A DNA stretch of 8,240 nt from Desulfomicrobium sp. (lineage in GTDB: Bacteria > Desulfobacterota > Desulfovibrionia > Desulfovibrionales > Desulfomicrobiaceae): NCBI GenBank assembly GCA_003542385.1, contig DPKT01000085.1, forward strand, positions 1 to 8,240, read 5' to 3'. The notes beneath the pieces were generated by a model. That model was not told where the DNA came from, did not search any database, and was given only the letters and a program-made list of their open reading frames with translations. Position numbers and translations under genes: made by a program. Shown here one piece after another: positions 1 through 6,114 of this stretch (position 1 is the first letter of the stretch; every line of letters starts with the position of its first letter).

Positions 1-213
1 CTGAAGGCCCGCGCCAACGCCACCCGCGCGCAGTCCGCCGAGGTGCTCATGCGCTTCGACCAGTTCGAGCAGCGCATCGAGCGCATGGAGGCCGAGGCCG
101 ATCTGGCGGCGCCCCGCCGCGGGCGCGATCTGGAACAGGAGTTCGCCCTGCTCGAAGGCGGGGACGAGATCGAGGAGCAGTTGGCCGCCATGCGCTCCTC
201 CAGGCAGAAATGA
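1..213 (+). CDS. pspA: PspA, C-terminal end (partial)
   Basis: This is the last 70 residues of an open frame that enters from the left edge and stops at TGA 211-213. The text is helical and charged, with the segment MRFDQFEQRIERMEAEADL, which matches the C-terminal part of PspA/IM30 proteins as I know them. PspA is a coiled-coil peripheral membrane protein that binds stressed inner membrane and, in enterobacteria, restrains the activator PspF. The identification is strengthened by pspB and pspC directly downstream in the same direction. The gap to pspB is 73 bases and shows no terminator, so the genes are probably co-transcribed. The N-terminus, the promoter and any pspF lie outside the window. 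Confidence 0.87.
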   Translation: MKARANATRAQSAEVLMRFDQFEQRIERMEAEADLAAPRRGRDLEQEFALLEGGDEIEEQLAAMRSSRQK

Positions 214-286
214 CGGTTCGTGAAATTGTGTTTGGCTCGGGCGCCGGCTTCGGCTACGCAGGGACGAACACCCAAGGAGTACGCGC

Positions 287-514
287 ATGGAACATCTCTT
301 GAGCTTTTTCTTCATCCTCATGGCGGCGGGCCTTCTGCTGGTCGGCGCGGTGATCTTCGGGATCATCCGGCTGTTCACGCGCACCGGCCGGGAGGGGGGC
401 GAAAGCGAGGCGCAGATGATCCAGGAGATGTATCAGGGTCTGGCGCGCATGGAAGAGCGCATCGAGACCCTTGAGACGATCCTGCTGGAGAAGGACAAGG
501 AGAGACAGTCATGA
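287..514 (+). CDS. pspB: Phage shock protein B
   Basis: The product has 75 residues, the usual size of PspB. It has one N-terminal membrane segment (about residues 4-29, rich in Phe, Leu, Ile and Gly), then a polar linker and an amphipathic helix (about 40-70, with MYQGLARMEERIETLETIL) that should form a coiled coil. In the Psp system PspB is an inner-membrane protein that works with PspC to sense envelope stress and draw PspA away from its regulator. The start is fixed by AAGGAG at 274-279, seven bases before the ATG. Its stop codon overlaps the ATG of pspC (ATGA at 511-514), so translation of the two is probably coupled. A frame on the same strand starting at 220 is a shadow. Confidence 0.92.
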   Translation: MEHLLSFFFILMAAGLLLVGAVIFGIIRLFTRTGREGGESEAQMIQEMYQGLARMEERIETLETILLEKDKERQS

Positions 515-951
515 AGGCATACGGATACGGAAGTCACCGCATGGGCCACGAGAGGGGCTTCGGCTCGCGCTGGCGCCGGCCCATCGAGGAAAGGCGCAGG
601 CTGTACCGCGCGCGCGACGGGATGTTTCTGGGCGTGTGCAAGGGATTGGCCCGGCAGTTCGACCTGTCGGTGGGGCTCCTGCGCGCCATCGTGGTCGTGC
701 TGTTCCTGATCACGGGCATCTGGCCCGTCGGGCTCTTGTACCTGATCGCGGCCATGGTTATGAAGATGGAGCCCGTGGTGCCCATCCACAATACCGACGA
801 GCAGGAATTCTACGATTCCTACTCCACCTCGCGGACTGGCGCCCTGGAACGCATCAAGCGCAAGTTCGAGAGCCTGGACAGGAGGCTTCGGCGCATGGAG
901 GACGTGGTCACCAGCCGCGATTTCCAGTGGGAGCGCCGCATGCGGAGTTGA
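511..951 (+). CDS. pspC: Phage shock protein C
   Basis: The product has 146 residues. After a basic N-terminus comes the PspC domain at about 27-90, with the typical opening LYRARDGMFLGVCKGLARQF and a hydrophobic stretch at about 55-84 that makes one or two membrane segments. The C-terminal part (about 108-146, with LERIKRKFESLDRRLRRME) is a charged helix able to form a coiled coil, probably exposed to solvent. PspC is the inner-membrane partner of PspB in envelope stress sensing. The ATG overlaps the pspB stop by four bases. The pspB end (GGAGAAGGACAAGGAGAG) supplies purine-rich sequence for ribosome binding. Nothing appears broken. Long antisense frames over this gene are shadows. Confidence 0.92.
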   Translation: MKAYGYGSHRMGHERGFGSRWRRPIEERRRLYRARDGMFLGVCKGLARQFDLSVGLLRAIVVVLFLITGIWPVGLLYLIAAMVMKMEPVVPIHNTDEQEFYDSYSTSRTGALERIKRKFESLDRRLRRMEDVVTSRDFQWERRMRS

Positions 952-975
952 GCATCGTTTAACCCCGGAGGAAGC

Positions 976-1545
976 ATGAGGGGAACACGCAGCGACGGTG
1001 ACACGCCGCAGGGCGACAACTTCACCCGCCGGCAGGGCGGTGCGGCCTGGCCGCTCCGTCTACTCGCCGGCGCGGTCATTGTCGCGTCACTGGGCGTGGC
1101 GGCCGTGTCTTGGAACGATTCCCGGGCCGTGACGTCCGTACCGGGAGGCCTGCTCGAACATGGCCGCCAGGTGTCAGGCATGGTGCCCGCATCAGCGCGG
1201 GGCGTTCTCGTGAGCGAAGGGGGCGCTCCCGGTTCGCTGGCGGAGCATGATTCCGGGGCGGGCCGCGTGCATCCGCACGGCTTGGTCGTCCTGGCCGCGG
1301 CCGAGCAGGGGCAGGACCGGAAACTCGAGGACTGGCGCGAGGAAGGCATCCGCATGGCCGCCGAGCTGACCGGCATTCCCGAGGCCTTCTTCCGCTGGCT
1401 GCAGGACAAGGGCGTGCCCGTCGGGGAGTTCATGCGCTTTCTCATGCCGTTTCTCGAATGGCTCGAGATGGTCGAACCGCACAACGGGACCGGGCCCTCC
1501 CCAAAGCCCCAGCCGCAGGACAAGCCGCGGGAAACGGCCGTCTAA
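976..1545 (+). CDS. Hypothetical membrane-anchored protein, fourth gene of the psp operon
   Basis: I do not recognise this 189-residue product. It has a basic N-terminus (to about residue 25), one hydrophobic segment at about 27-45 that looks like a membrane anchor or uncleaved signal, then a low-complexity Gly/Ala/Ser-rich stretch to about 115. A more ordered acidic helical part follows at about 116-167 (WREEGIRMAAELTGIPEAFF, then aromatic-rich FLMPFLEWLEM), and a Pro/Gln-rich tail ends it. The start is well supported by GGAGG at 967-971. The gene lies 24 bases after pspC and is followed by the operon terminator, so it is probably co-transcribed with pspABC. If the anchor is N-in, the C-terminal domain would face the periplasm. 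A role in the envelope-stress response is inferred from position only. Confidence 0.78.
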   Translation: MRGTRSDGDTPQGDNFTRRQGGAAWPLRLLAGAVIVASLGVAAVSWNDSRAVTSVPGGLLEHGRQVSGMVPASARGVLVSEGGAPGSLAEHDSGAGRVHPHGLVVLAAAEQGQDRKLEDWREEGIRMAAELTGIPEAFFRWLQDKGVPVGEFMRFLMPFLEWLEMVEPHNGTGPSPKPQPQDKPRETAV

Positions 1546-1586
1546 TACCCCTCCCTCGGCAGGAATTCTTTTCCTCGGAAACGCAT

Positions 1587-1633
1587 GACGCCGCGGCCGG
1601 TCGCCTCTGACCGGCCGCGGCGTCCATTTTTTT
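1587..1633 (+). terminator. Rho-independent terminator of the psp operon
   Basis: A perfect 16-base-pair GC-rich stem (1587-1602 with 1609-1624) has a six-base loop (GCCTCT) and is followed by seven T at 1627-1633. It lies 41 bases after the stop of the fourth psp gene. Read on the minus strand, the hairpin is preceded rather than followed by the T/A tract, so it fits the plus-strand operon. The convergent chemotaxis gene, which ends at 1645, has no obvious U-tract terminator of its own, although transcription from it would meet the same hairpin. Confidence 0.93.
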
Positions 1634-1644
1634 GCGCCCCTTGC

Positions 1645-3321
1645 CTAAATCGTGAAGCGGCCGACCATCTCCCGCAGTTGCGCGGCCAGCCTGGCCAGAT
1701 CCGAGAGGTTGTCGCGGACCAGCGAGCAGCCGGAGCGGATGTCGGAAGCGACTGCGTCCACCGCGGCGATGTCCGCGGCGATCTCTCCCGAGGCGGCCGA
1801 CATGTTCGCCGTCCGCCCGTTGGCGTCCCGGACGCCGCCGGTGGCCTCGGCGATGTTCGAGGCCAGTTCGCGGGTCACCGCCGACTGTTCTTCGATGGAC
1901 GCCGCAACGGACACCACGAAGCCGTTCACGTCGCCGATGACCCGCACGATGTCCTCGATGTTGGCCACGGCGCTTCCCGTCGCGCCCTGGATGGATTCTA
2001 TCCTGGCCCTGATGTCGTCCGTGGCCTGCGCGGCCTGACGGGCCAGTTCCTTGATCTCGTTGGCGACCACGGCGAAGCCTTTGCCGGCGTCGCCGGCCCG
2101 GGCCGCCTCGATGGTGGCGTTCAGGGCCAGCAGGTTGGTCTGGCTGGATATGTCGGCGATGGTCGCGGTGACCTTTCCGATTTCGTCGGCCGAAGCGCCG
2201 AGCTCCCGCAGCACCCTGGCGAAGCTTTGGACCTGGGCGGAGGCGCTGTCGGTCGTCACGCGGGCCCGTTCGGAGTTTTCCGCGATCTCGGCGATGGTGG
2301 AGGTCATCTCTTCGGTGGCACCGGCCACGGATGCGAGATTGGTCGAGGTCTGCTCCATGCTCGCGGCCACGGAAACAGTGCCGGCGTTCATTTCCCGAGC
2401 TGCGGCCGTCACGGCGGTGGCGTTGTCGGACAGGGTGTGGATGCCGGATGTGGTCTGGGCGGCGAAGGTGGAGAAATTCTCCACGGAGGCGGTCAGGGTC
2501 TGCACGCCTTCATGCATGTTGCGCAGGAGCCCCCTGGTGTTGGCGATCATGGAGCCGTAGGCCCGACCCAGGTCGCCGATTTCGTCCGCTCGCGCGAGTA
2601 TCCCGGCAGGGACGTCCTGGGAGAAGTCCCCTTGGGCGAGGTGGTTCGTGAATTCCACGCAGCCGGTGATGGGCCGGACCATGTTCTTGGCGAAGAGGAA
2701 GATGCCGGGGATCATGGCCGCGGTGATGGCGGCGAAACAGAGGGCCATGTGCCAAAGCAGCGTCATGGACATGGCATGGACGCTCCCGGCGGAGATGTCC
2801 ACGCCGATGACGGCGTCCAGCTTCCCGTCCGGGGTCCGGATGGGCGCGTAGGCGCTCAGGAACGTCCCCCACTGGTCCTCGTAGAAATCCTCTTCCACCG
2901 CCGGGGCGGAAAGATCCCGGGCCGCCTGCGCCATGAGGGGGGTCGCGTCGTCATAGACCTCGCCCAGGTGGGATTTGTCCTCCTCGTCGGCGTCGACGAC
3001 GAAGACGATGGACCCGTCGTCGTTGCGCCTGAACGTGTAGACGAACTCGATGTCCGAGCTGTTGGCCTTGATGCCGCGAAGGGTCTCGGCGATCCGGGCG
3101 TACGCCTCGCCCTCCTCGTCTTCAGGAGCCAGAAGCCGGGCGTGGTCTTCGGCCGGGACGCTCATGGCGCCCAAGGCGGCATAGTCGCGGACCCTGGCCC
3201 GGATGCTTTCTATCTGCTGTTCTCTGGCGGTGTTGTATGACAGAAAAACAAGAAGTGCCGACCCAGAGAGCCACAGAAGGAATACAATGAGGACGAGCTT
3301 GGTTCTGATTTTCATGTTCAT
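1645..3321 (-). CDS. Methyl-accepting chemotaxis protein with periplasmic sensor and HAMP domain
   Basis: From the ATG at 3321 the product has 558 residues. Visible parts in order are a membrane helix (about 9-28), a periplasmic ligand-binding region (about 30-185) with the Cache/PDC-like stretch EFVYTFRRNDDGSIVFVVD at 92-110, a second helix (about 188-211), a HAMP domain (about 212-265), and a long coiled-coil signalling domain. The signalling tip at about 388-425 carries the hallmark SSQTNLLALNATIEAARAG and GFAVVANEIKELA. The tip contacts CheA and CheW in receptor arrays. There is no C-terminal NWETF-type pentapeptide. The frame stays open upstream to an ATG at 3450, but the extra 43 residues are polar and would precede the first membrane helix, so I prefer 3321 (or 3315). 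Neither start has a good ribosome site. The ligand cannot be told from the sequence. Confidence 0.95.
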   Translation of the reverse strand: MNMKIRTKLVLIVFLLWLSGSALLVFLSYNTAREQQIESIRARVRDYAALGAMSVPAEDHARLLAPEDEEGEAYARIAETLRGIKANSSDIEFVYTFRRNDDGSIVFVVDADEEDKSHLGEVYDDATPLMAQAARDLSAPAVEEDFYEDQWGTFLSAYAPIRTPDGKLDAVIGVDISAGSVHAMSMTLLWHMALCFAAITAAMIPGIFLFAKNMVRPITGCVEFTNHLAQGDFSQDVPAGILARADEIGDLGRAYGSMIANTRGLLRNMHEGVQTLTASVENFSTFAAQTTSGIHTLSDNATAVTAAAREMNAGTVSVAASMEQTSTNLASVAGATEEMTSTIAEIAENSERARVTTDSASAQVQSFARVLRELGASADEIGKVTATIADISSQTNLLALNATIEAARAGDAGKGFAVVANEIKELARQAAQATDDIRARIESIQGATGSAVANIEDIVRVIGDVNGFVVSVAASIEEQSAVTRELASNIAEATGGVRDANGRTANMSAASGEIAADIAAVDAVASDIRSGCSLVRDNLSDLARLAAQLREMVGRFTI

Positions 3322-3490
3322 GCGTTTACCGGTTGTCCGCTGGATGATGTTGCTGAAAGAGGTTCCGTTTCCGTTGGGCCCATCTCGTGCTCTATCGATA
3401 ATAGTGATTGTTTTGTGTCTTGATGATGTAAAATCGTGATACGCTCCCATTCAGCGCTGCAAGATGTGTGATAGAAAATAAATTTTGCAA

Positions 3491-3500
3491 CGTGTACACG
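3491..3500. repeat. 10-base perfect palindrome in the divergent promoter region
   Basis: CGTGTACACG is a perfect palindrome in the AT-rich part of the region between the divergent chemotaxis and CNNM genes. The decamer TGCAACGTGT (3486-3495) overlaps it and recurs with one change at 3552-3561. This could be a regulator binding site for either gene, but a 10-base palindrome can occur by chance and no regulator is identified. Confidence 0.3.
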
Positions 3501-3665
3501 AGCGGAAATCCGCGCACAAGGATTTTATTGAGAAATATCCATTGTATTGTATGCAACGCGTGAACGCAGTCCTCGGCATCGCCTCCTGTGGCGGAGTGTC
3601 GCGCGCACGTAATGATTCTTCATGGCGCGTGATCGGATGACGGGAGCAGTGTCGAGGCGGCACGG

Positions 3666-3686
3666 TGCACCGGCCAGGCCGGTGCA
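3666..3686. repeat. 21-base perfect inverted repeat
   Basis: TGCACCGGCC and its exact complement GGCCGGTGCA are separated by one central A. With only one loop base it is a poor RNA hairpin as drawn, and no T-run follows on either strand, so it does not look like an intrinsic terminator. It could be an operator for a dimeric regulator of the CNNM gene 160 bases downstream. Fragments of the same motif (GGTGC, GTGCCGG) recur just after it. Confidence 0.55.
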
Positions 3687-3790
3687 TGCGGTGCCGGTAC
3701 GAAAGAGCCGTTTGGTGAAGCCTCGCGCATCGCGGCCAAGCATGTCGTCCGGGCGGGATGCCGCTTGCCTCCAACGCCCGGAGAGGTCAT

Positions 3791-3892
3791 ATGTGCGGGT
3801 GCGGCGCCTGTGCGGAGCAACCGAAGCCTGGCAAAAGTGAGGTTGACGAATGTCTGTTCTTGTTCTCGAAATATGCTTTATCGCCCTGCTGA
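3791..3892 (+). CDS. Possible 33-residue Cys-rich small protein or leader peptide
   Basis: An ORF too short for routine calling starts at ATG 3791 with GGAGAGG at 3780-3786 just upstream and ends at TGA 3890-3892. Its product begins MCGCGACAEQPKPGKSE and has five cysteines in 33 residues, three of them in the first seven. The last 43 bases overlap the CNNM gene in a different frame, so reading it would bring ribosomes across that gene's start. It could be a leader peptide, a small metal-binding protein, or chance. The clustered cysteines and ribosome site are what can be seen. I know of no family that settles it, and the second half (from residue 21) is constrained by the overlapping gene. 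Confidence 0.25.
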   Translation: MCGCGACAEQPKPGKSEVDECLFLFSKYALSPC

Positions 3893-5181
3893 TCGGGATC
3901 AACGGGATCTTCTCCATGTCCGAGATCGCCGTCCTGACGTCCAGGCGGCACCAGCTCAAAAAGGAGGCCCGAAGGGGCAGCGCCAGGGCGGGCATGGTCC
4001 TCGAGCTGGCCGGCCATCCCGAGGGCTTCATGTCGGCGGTCCAGGTGGGCATCACGCTCATTGGCATCCTGACGGGCGTGTTCAGCGGCGCCACGATCTC
4101 TGAGGTTCTGGCGGCGAGGATCGCGGAGGCGGCGGGCCTGTCCGTGGAGATGGCCGAAGGCGTGGCCGTTTTCGTCACGGTTTCGGCCATCACCTATCTG
4201 ACGCTCATCTTCGGGGAGCTCCTGCCCAAGCGGATCGCCCTCTTTTCCCCGAACTCCTCGGCCAAGGCCATCGCCCCAATCATCAGGCTCGTGCAGATTG
4301 CGGCCAGGCCCGTCGTGGCCGTCATCTCGCACAATGTCCGGGCCCTGAGCAGGCTGTTCGGGATCCGCGACGACGGGAACGTGTTCACGGACGACGACGT
4401 CCGGTCCGTCATCGACGAGGCCCGGGTGCGCGGCGTCATCGAGGCGCAGGAGAAGGACATGCTCCACCGCGTCATGCGCTTCGCGGACCTGCGCGTGTCG
4501 GCCGTCATGACCCACCGTTCGCGCATCGTGCAGCTCGACCTGGCCGACGGGACGGAGAAGAACGTGGATGTCATGCGCGAGGCCAATCATTCGTCGTACC
4601 CCGTGGTCGACGGTTCCCCGGACAACCTCGTCGGCTTCGTCGCAGTGAAGGACCTCTACGGCAAAAAGCCCGACGCACAGGGACTGCGCAGCGTGCTGCA
4701 GGAGCCGATCTTCATCCAGGAGTCGTTCCCGGCCCTGTCCCTCCTTCGGAACTTCAGGGAGACCGGCAACAGGATCGCCATCGTCATCGACGAGTACGGC
4801 GACATCCAGGGCCTGGTCACGCCGATGGACATCCTCGAGTCCCTGATCGGCGAAATCAGGGAAGACCCTTTCGAGAACCCAGAAATCCTGGAGCGCGAGG
4901 ACGGCTCCCTCCTCGTGGACGCCCACGCCCCGTATTACGATGTCATCGACCGCCTCGGCCTGGACGTGCACACCGACCAGCCTGCGCCGGGCTTCAACAC
5001 CATCAGCGGCTTCATGCTGCACCACCTCGACGGCATGCCCGCCGAAGCCGACCATGTCGACCACCATGGCTTCAGGTTCGAGATCGTGGACATGGACGGG
5101 CAGCGGATCGACAAGATCCTGGTTTCGAAAGTTCCTGCCGAGCCGCTCGGGGACACGGGGGAAAACACCGGGCTGGATTGA
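3850..5181 (+). CDS. CNNM/CorC-family membrane protein with CBS pair (hemolysin family)
   Basis: The product has 443 residues, the usual length for this family. The N-terminal CNNM (DUF21) domain at about 1-190 has membrane segments at about 4-24, 62-84, 102-125 and perhaps 136-158, and the family-type motifs FSMSEIAVLTSRRHQL, VQVGITLIGILTG and GELLPKRIAL. A CBS pair follows (about 216-335), ending DEYGDIQGLVTPMDILESL, then a C-terminal CorC/HlyC transporter-associated domain (about 350-428). Members are linked to Mg2+/Co2+ efflux or divalent-metal homeostasis, and the CBS pair usually binds adenine nucleotide. The older name hemolysin is historical. GTGAGG at 3837-3842 sits seven bases before the ATG. 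The gene stands alone on this strand, so its substrate cannot be inferred from neighbours. Large antisense frames over it are shadows. Confidence 0.93.
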   Translation: MSVLVLEICFIALLIGINGIFSMSEIAVLTSRRHQLKKEARRGSARAGMVLELAGHPEGFMSAVQVGITLIGILTGVFSGATISEVLAARIAEAAGLSVEMAEGVAVFVTVSAITYLTLIFGELLPKRIALFSPNSSAKAIAPIIRLVQIAARPVVAVISHNVRALSRLFGIRDDGNVFTDDDVRSVIDEARVRGVIEAQEKDMLHRVMRFADLRVSAVMTHRSRIVQLDLADGTEKNVDVMREANHSSYPVVDGSPDNLVGFVAVKDLYGKKPDAQGLRSVLQEPIFIQESFPALSLLRNFRETGNRIAIVIDEYGDIQGLVTPMDILESLIGEIREDPFENPEILEREDGSLLVDAHAPYYDVIDRLGLDVHTDQPAPGFNTISGFMLHHLDGMPAEADHVDHHGFRFEIVDMDGQRIDKILVSKVPAEPLGDTGENTGLD

Positions 5182-5300
5182 CCGCGGCGGGGCTCCCCTG
5201 CGGCTTCCGCGGGTTGACGGACTTAAGTTCGCCGCGGGGGCTGCCATTGCGAAGGCGGGTCGTGCAGATACCGCTGACTTTCCCCATTCCATTTAGGCCG
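5182..5300. other. Convergent intergenic gap with GC-rich dyads
   Basis: This is the 119-base gap between the CNNM gene and the convergent toxin-antitoxin region. CCGCGG occurs at 5182-5187 and 5207-5212 and can pair with itself. The arm CCCCTGCGGC (5195-5204) can pair with GCCGCGGGGG (5232-5241) except for one wobble. No T-run follows on either strand, so this may be structured RNA downstream of the CNNM gene but not a clear intrinsic terminator. Confidence 0.35.
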
Positions 5301-5519
5301 CTACAAAAATATCCGCCAATTCATCACCAGTGCGTGGCCAAGCTTTTTGGCCATGGCCTTGCCAATGGGGCGGACGCCTCGCTCCATGCCGGAGATATGG
5401 GATTTGTGGACGCCGATGGCGGCGGCCAGGGCAGCCTGTGTCAACCCGCGCAGACCCCGTGCACTCCGGGCAAAGGTTTCACGGTCTCCCAGTCGGTGCG
5501 CTCGTGTTCTGCTTCCCAT
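5301..5519 (-). CDS. Small XRE-type helix-turn-helix protein overlapping higA
   Basis: A second DNA-binding domain lies behind higA in the -1 frame. From ATG 5519 the product has 72 residues. The convincing part is residues 21-72, with RGLRGLTQAALAAAIGVHK, SHISGMERG and RPIGKAMAKKL, ending MNWRIFL. This is a typical Cro/CI-type helix-turn-helix with the usual end of small XRE regulators. The first 79 bases overlap the end of higA, and no good ribosome site precedes 5519, so it may depend on translational coupling. Alternatives are that it was the C-terminal half of a longer HigA, separated by a one-base change, or that it is the remnant of an independent regulator whose start was lost. One extra A in the AAA at 5477-5479 (minus strand) would join it in frame with higA. 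The domain call is firm; its expression is not. Confidence 0.6.
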   Translation of the reverse strand: MGSRTRAHRLGDRETFARSARGLRGLTQAALAAAIGVHKSHISGMERGVRPIGKAMAKKLGHALVMNWRIFL

Positions 5520-5755
5520 AGATCCCGAGACTTCTGCATGTTCATCCACAGGTCGGGAGAAGTGCCAAAGGCGCGGGAAAGGCGCATGGCCATATCTGAG
5601 GTTATCCCCACCTTTTCGTTGACGAGGTTGGAAAGGTGCTTCCGGGATATGCCCAGGTGCGCAGCCAGGGCCGTGACGGTCAGATTCATAGGCTTCATAT
5701 AGTGGTGCTCTATGATGCGGCCCGGGTGCGTAGGTTTGCGGGTTCTGGTCTGCAT
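5441..5755 (-). CDS. higA: HigA-family antitoxin (XRE helix-turn-helix)
   Basis: The product has 104 residues, the normal HigA length. The opening RKPTHPGRIIEHHYMKPMN and the helix-turn-helix at about 25-68 (LTVTALAAHLGISRKHLSNL, then GITSDMAMRLSRAFGTSPDLW) are typical of the HigA/VapI antitoxins. Such antitoxins bind the HigB toxin and repress their own operon. The gene follows higB with a gap of eight bases. Its ribosome site AGGAGG overlaps the toxin stop codon (minus-strand TAGGAGGCCGCATG), so the start at 5755 is well fixed. The last ~15 residues (TVKPLPGVHGVCAG) do not look conserved and lie where the reading frame of the downstream XRE domain overlaps, so the natural C-terminus may have been altered by a frameshift. 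Confidence 0.92.
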   Translation of the reverse strand: MQTRTRKPTHPGRIIEHHYMKPMNLTVTALAAHLGISRKHLSNLVNEKVGITSDMAMRLSRAFGTSPDLWMNMQKSRDLWEAEHERTDWETVKPLPGVHGVCAG

Positions 5756-5763
5756 GCGGCCTC

Positions 5764-6042
5764 CTAGTGATAGTCGAGATAATTGACGACGTGAACGTCA
5801 CCATCTTCGAGTCGGAACGTCACCCGCCAGTTGCCTGAAACCCTGACCGACCAATGGCCAGTGAGGTTGCCCTGGAGAGGGTGAAGCCCCGAGCCTGGGA
5901 AATGAACGTCTCGAAGGGAGGTTGCGGCATCAAGTCGGTCAAGTATCAATGACAGTTTGAATGCGTGCTTGGCTTGAATCCCCTTTGTCGAGCCCGTTCT
6001 GAAAAATGCTTCAAGCCCCTTGTGTGTGAATGTCTTTATCAT
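5764..6042 (-). CDS. higB: HigB-family toxin (RelE/ParE-like mRNA endonuclease)
   Basis: The product has 92 residues, exactly the length of well-studied HigB toxins. The start MIKTFTHKGLEAFFRTGS, the middle GSGLHPLQGNLTGHWSV and GNWRVTF, and the final NYLDYH are family hallmarks. HigB cleaves mRNA on the ribosome. From memory of Proteus HigB, His54, Arg73 and the C-terminal Asp90-Tyr91-His92 are active-site residues, and all are present here. The position equivalent to Lys57 is Gln57 here (LHPLQG against the usual LHPLKG). The order toxin then antitoxin is the classic higBA order. The ATG at 6042 agrees with family starts but has no ribosome site, and the best promoter match lies directly against it. 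The module may stabilise this chromosomal region or be a leftover of transferred DNA. Confidence 0.92.
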   Translation of the reverse strand: MIKTFTHKGLEAFFRTGSTKGIQAKHAFKLSLILDRLDAATSLRDVHFPGSGLHPLQGNLTGHWSVRVSGNWRVTFRLEDGDVHVVNYLDYH

Positions 6043-6044
6043 GA

Positions 6045-6073
6045 TTTGTAACCATGTTGGTTATGGCTGTCAA
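6045..6073 (-). promoter_or_regulatory. Candidate higBA promoter with palindromic operator in the spacer
   Basis: On the minus strand TTGACA (6073-6068) is followed after 17 bases by TACAAA (6050-6045), a good sigma-70-type match. Between them and touching the -10 lies the perfect inverted repeat TAACCA-TGT-TGGTTA (6049-6063), a natural place for HigA to bind and repress. A second small dyad, GGCT-gtcaa-AGCC (6065-6077), covers the -35. The -10 ends only two bases before the higB ATG, so the predicted transcription start falls inside the first codons. Either another promoter serves the toxin or the mRNA lacks a normal leader. Confidence 0.6.
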
Positions 6074-6114
6074 AGCCGATCACCTGCTCGAATGAAAACC
6101 ACAAAACCGATCAT

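Larger units (their letters stand above)
3322..3849. other. Divergent intergenic region between the chemotaxis receptor and the CNNM gene
   Basis: These 528 bases carry no recognisable full-size gene. The part at 3400-3560 is AT-richer than its surroundings and is the likely place for divergent promoters, but I could not find a convincing -35/-10 pair on either strand. It contains a 10-base palindrome (CGTGTACACG, 3491-3500), a small hairpin GCGG-AAAT-CCGC (3502-3513), and a near-repeat TGCAACGTGT (3486-3495) and TGCAACGCGT (3552-3561). The part at 3600-3790 is GC-rich again and holds a 21-base inverted repeat listed separately. Open frames here on both strands (for example 3622-3840 +) look like composition artefacts. 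A candidate short ORF at 3791 is listed separately. Confidence 0.6.

Noticed and set aside
819..1523. 234-codon minus-strand frame over the fourth psp gene
   Set aside because: The plus-strand gene has a strong ribosome site, operon position and membrane segment; the antisense product is low-complexity.
1585..3240. 551-codon open frame on the plus strand
   Set aside because: It lies antisense to the chemotaxis receptor, whose domains are unmistakable. The product is a Gly/Asp/Val-rich shadow of GC-rich codon use with no recognisable domain.
3322..3450. N-terminal extension of the chemotaxis receptor to ATG 3450
   Set aside because: The added 43 residues are polar, precede the first membrane helix and come from AT-rich promoter-like DNA; receptors normally begin just before that helix.
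3622..3840. 72-codon plus-strand frame upstream of the CNNM gene
   Set aside because: Arg/Pro/Ala-rich composition artefact with no ribosome site, running across the 21-base inverted repeat.
5182..5245. Intrinsic terminator after the CNNM gene
   Set aside because: GC-rich dyads are present but neither strand has a T-run, so it is described only as a structured gap.
3787..5292. 501-codon open frame on the minus strand
   Set aside because: It is antisense to the CNNM gene, His/Asp-rich, and without domains or a ribosome site.
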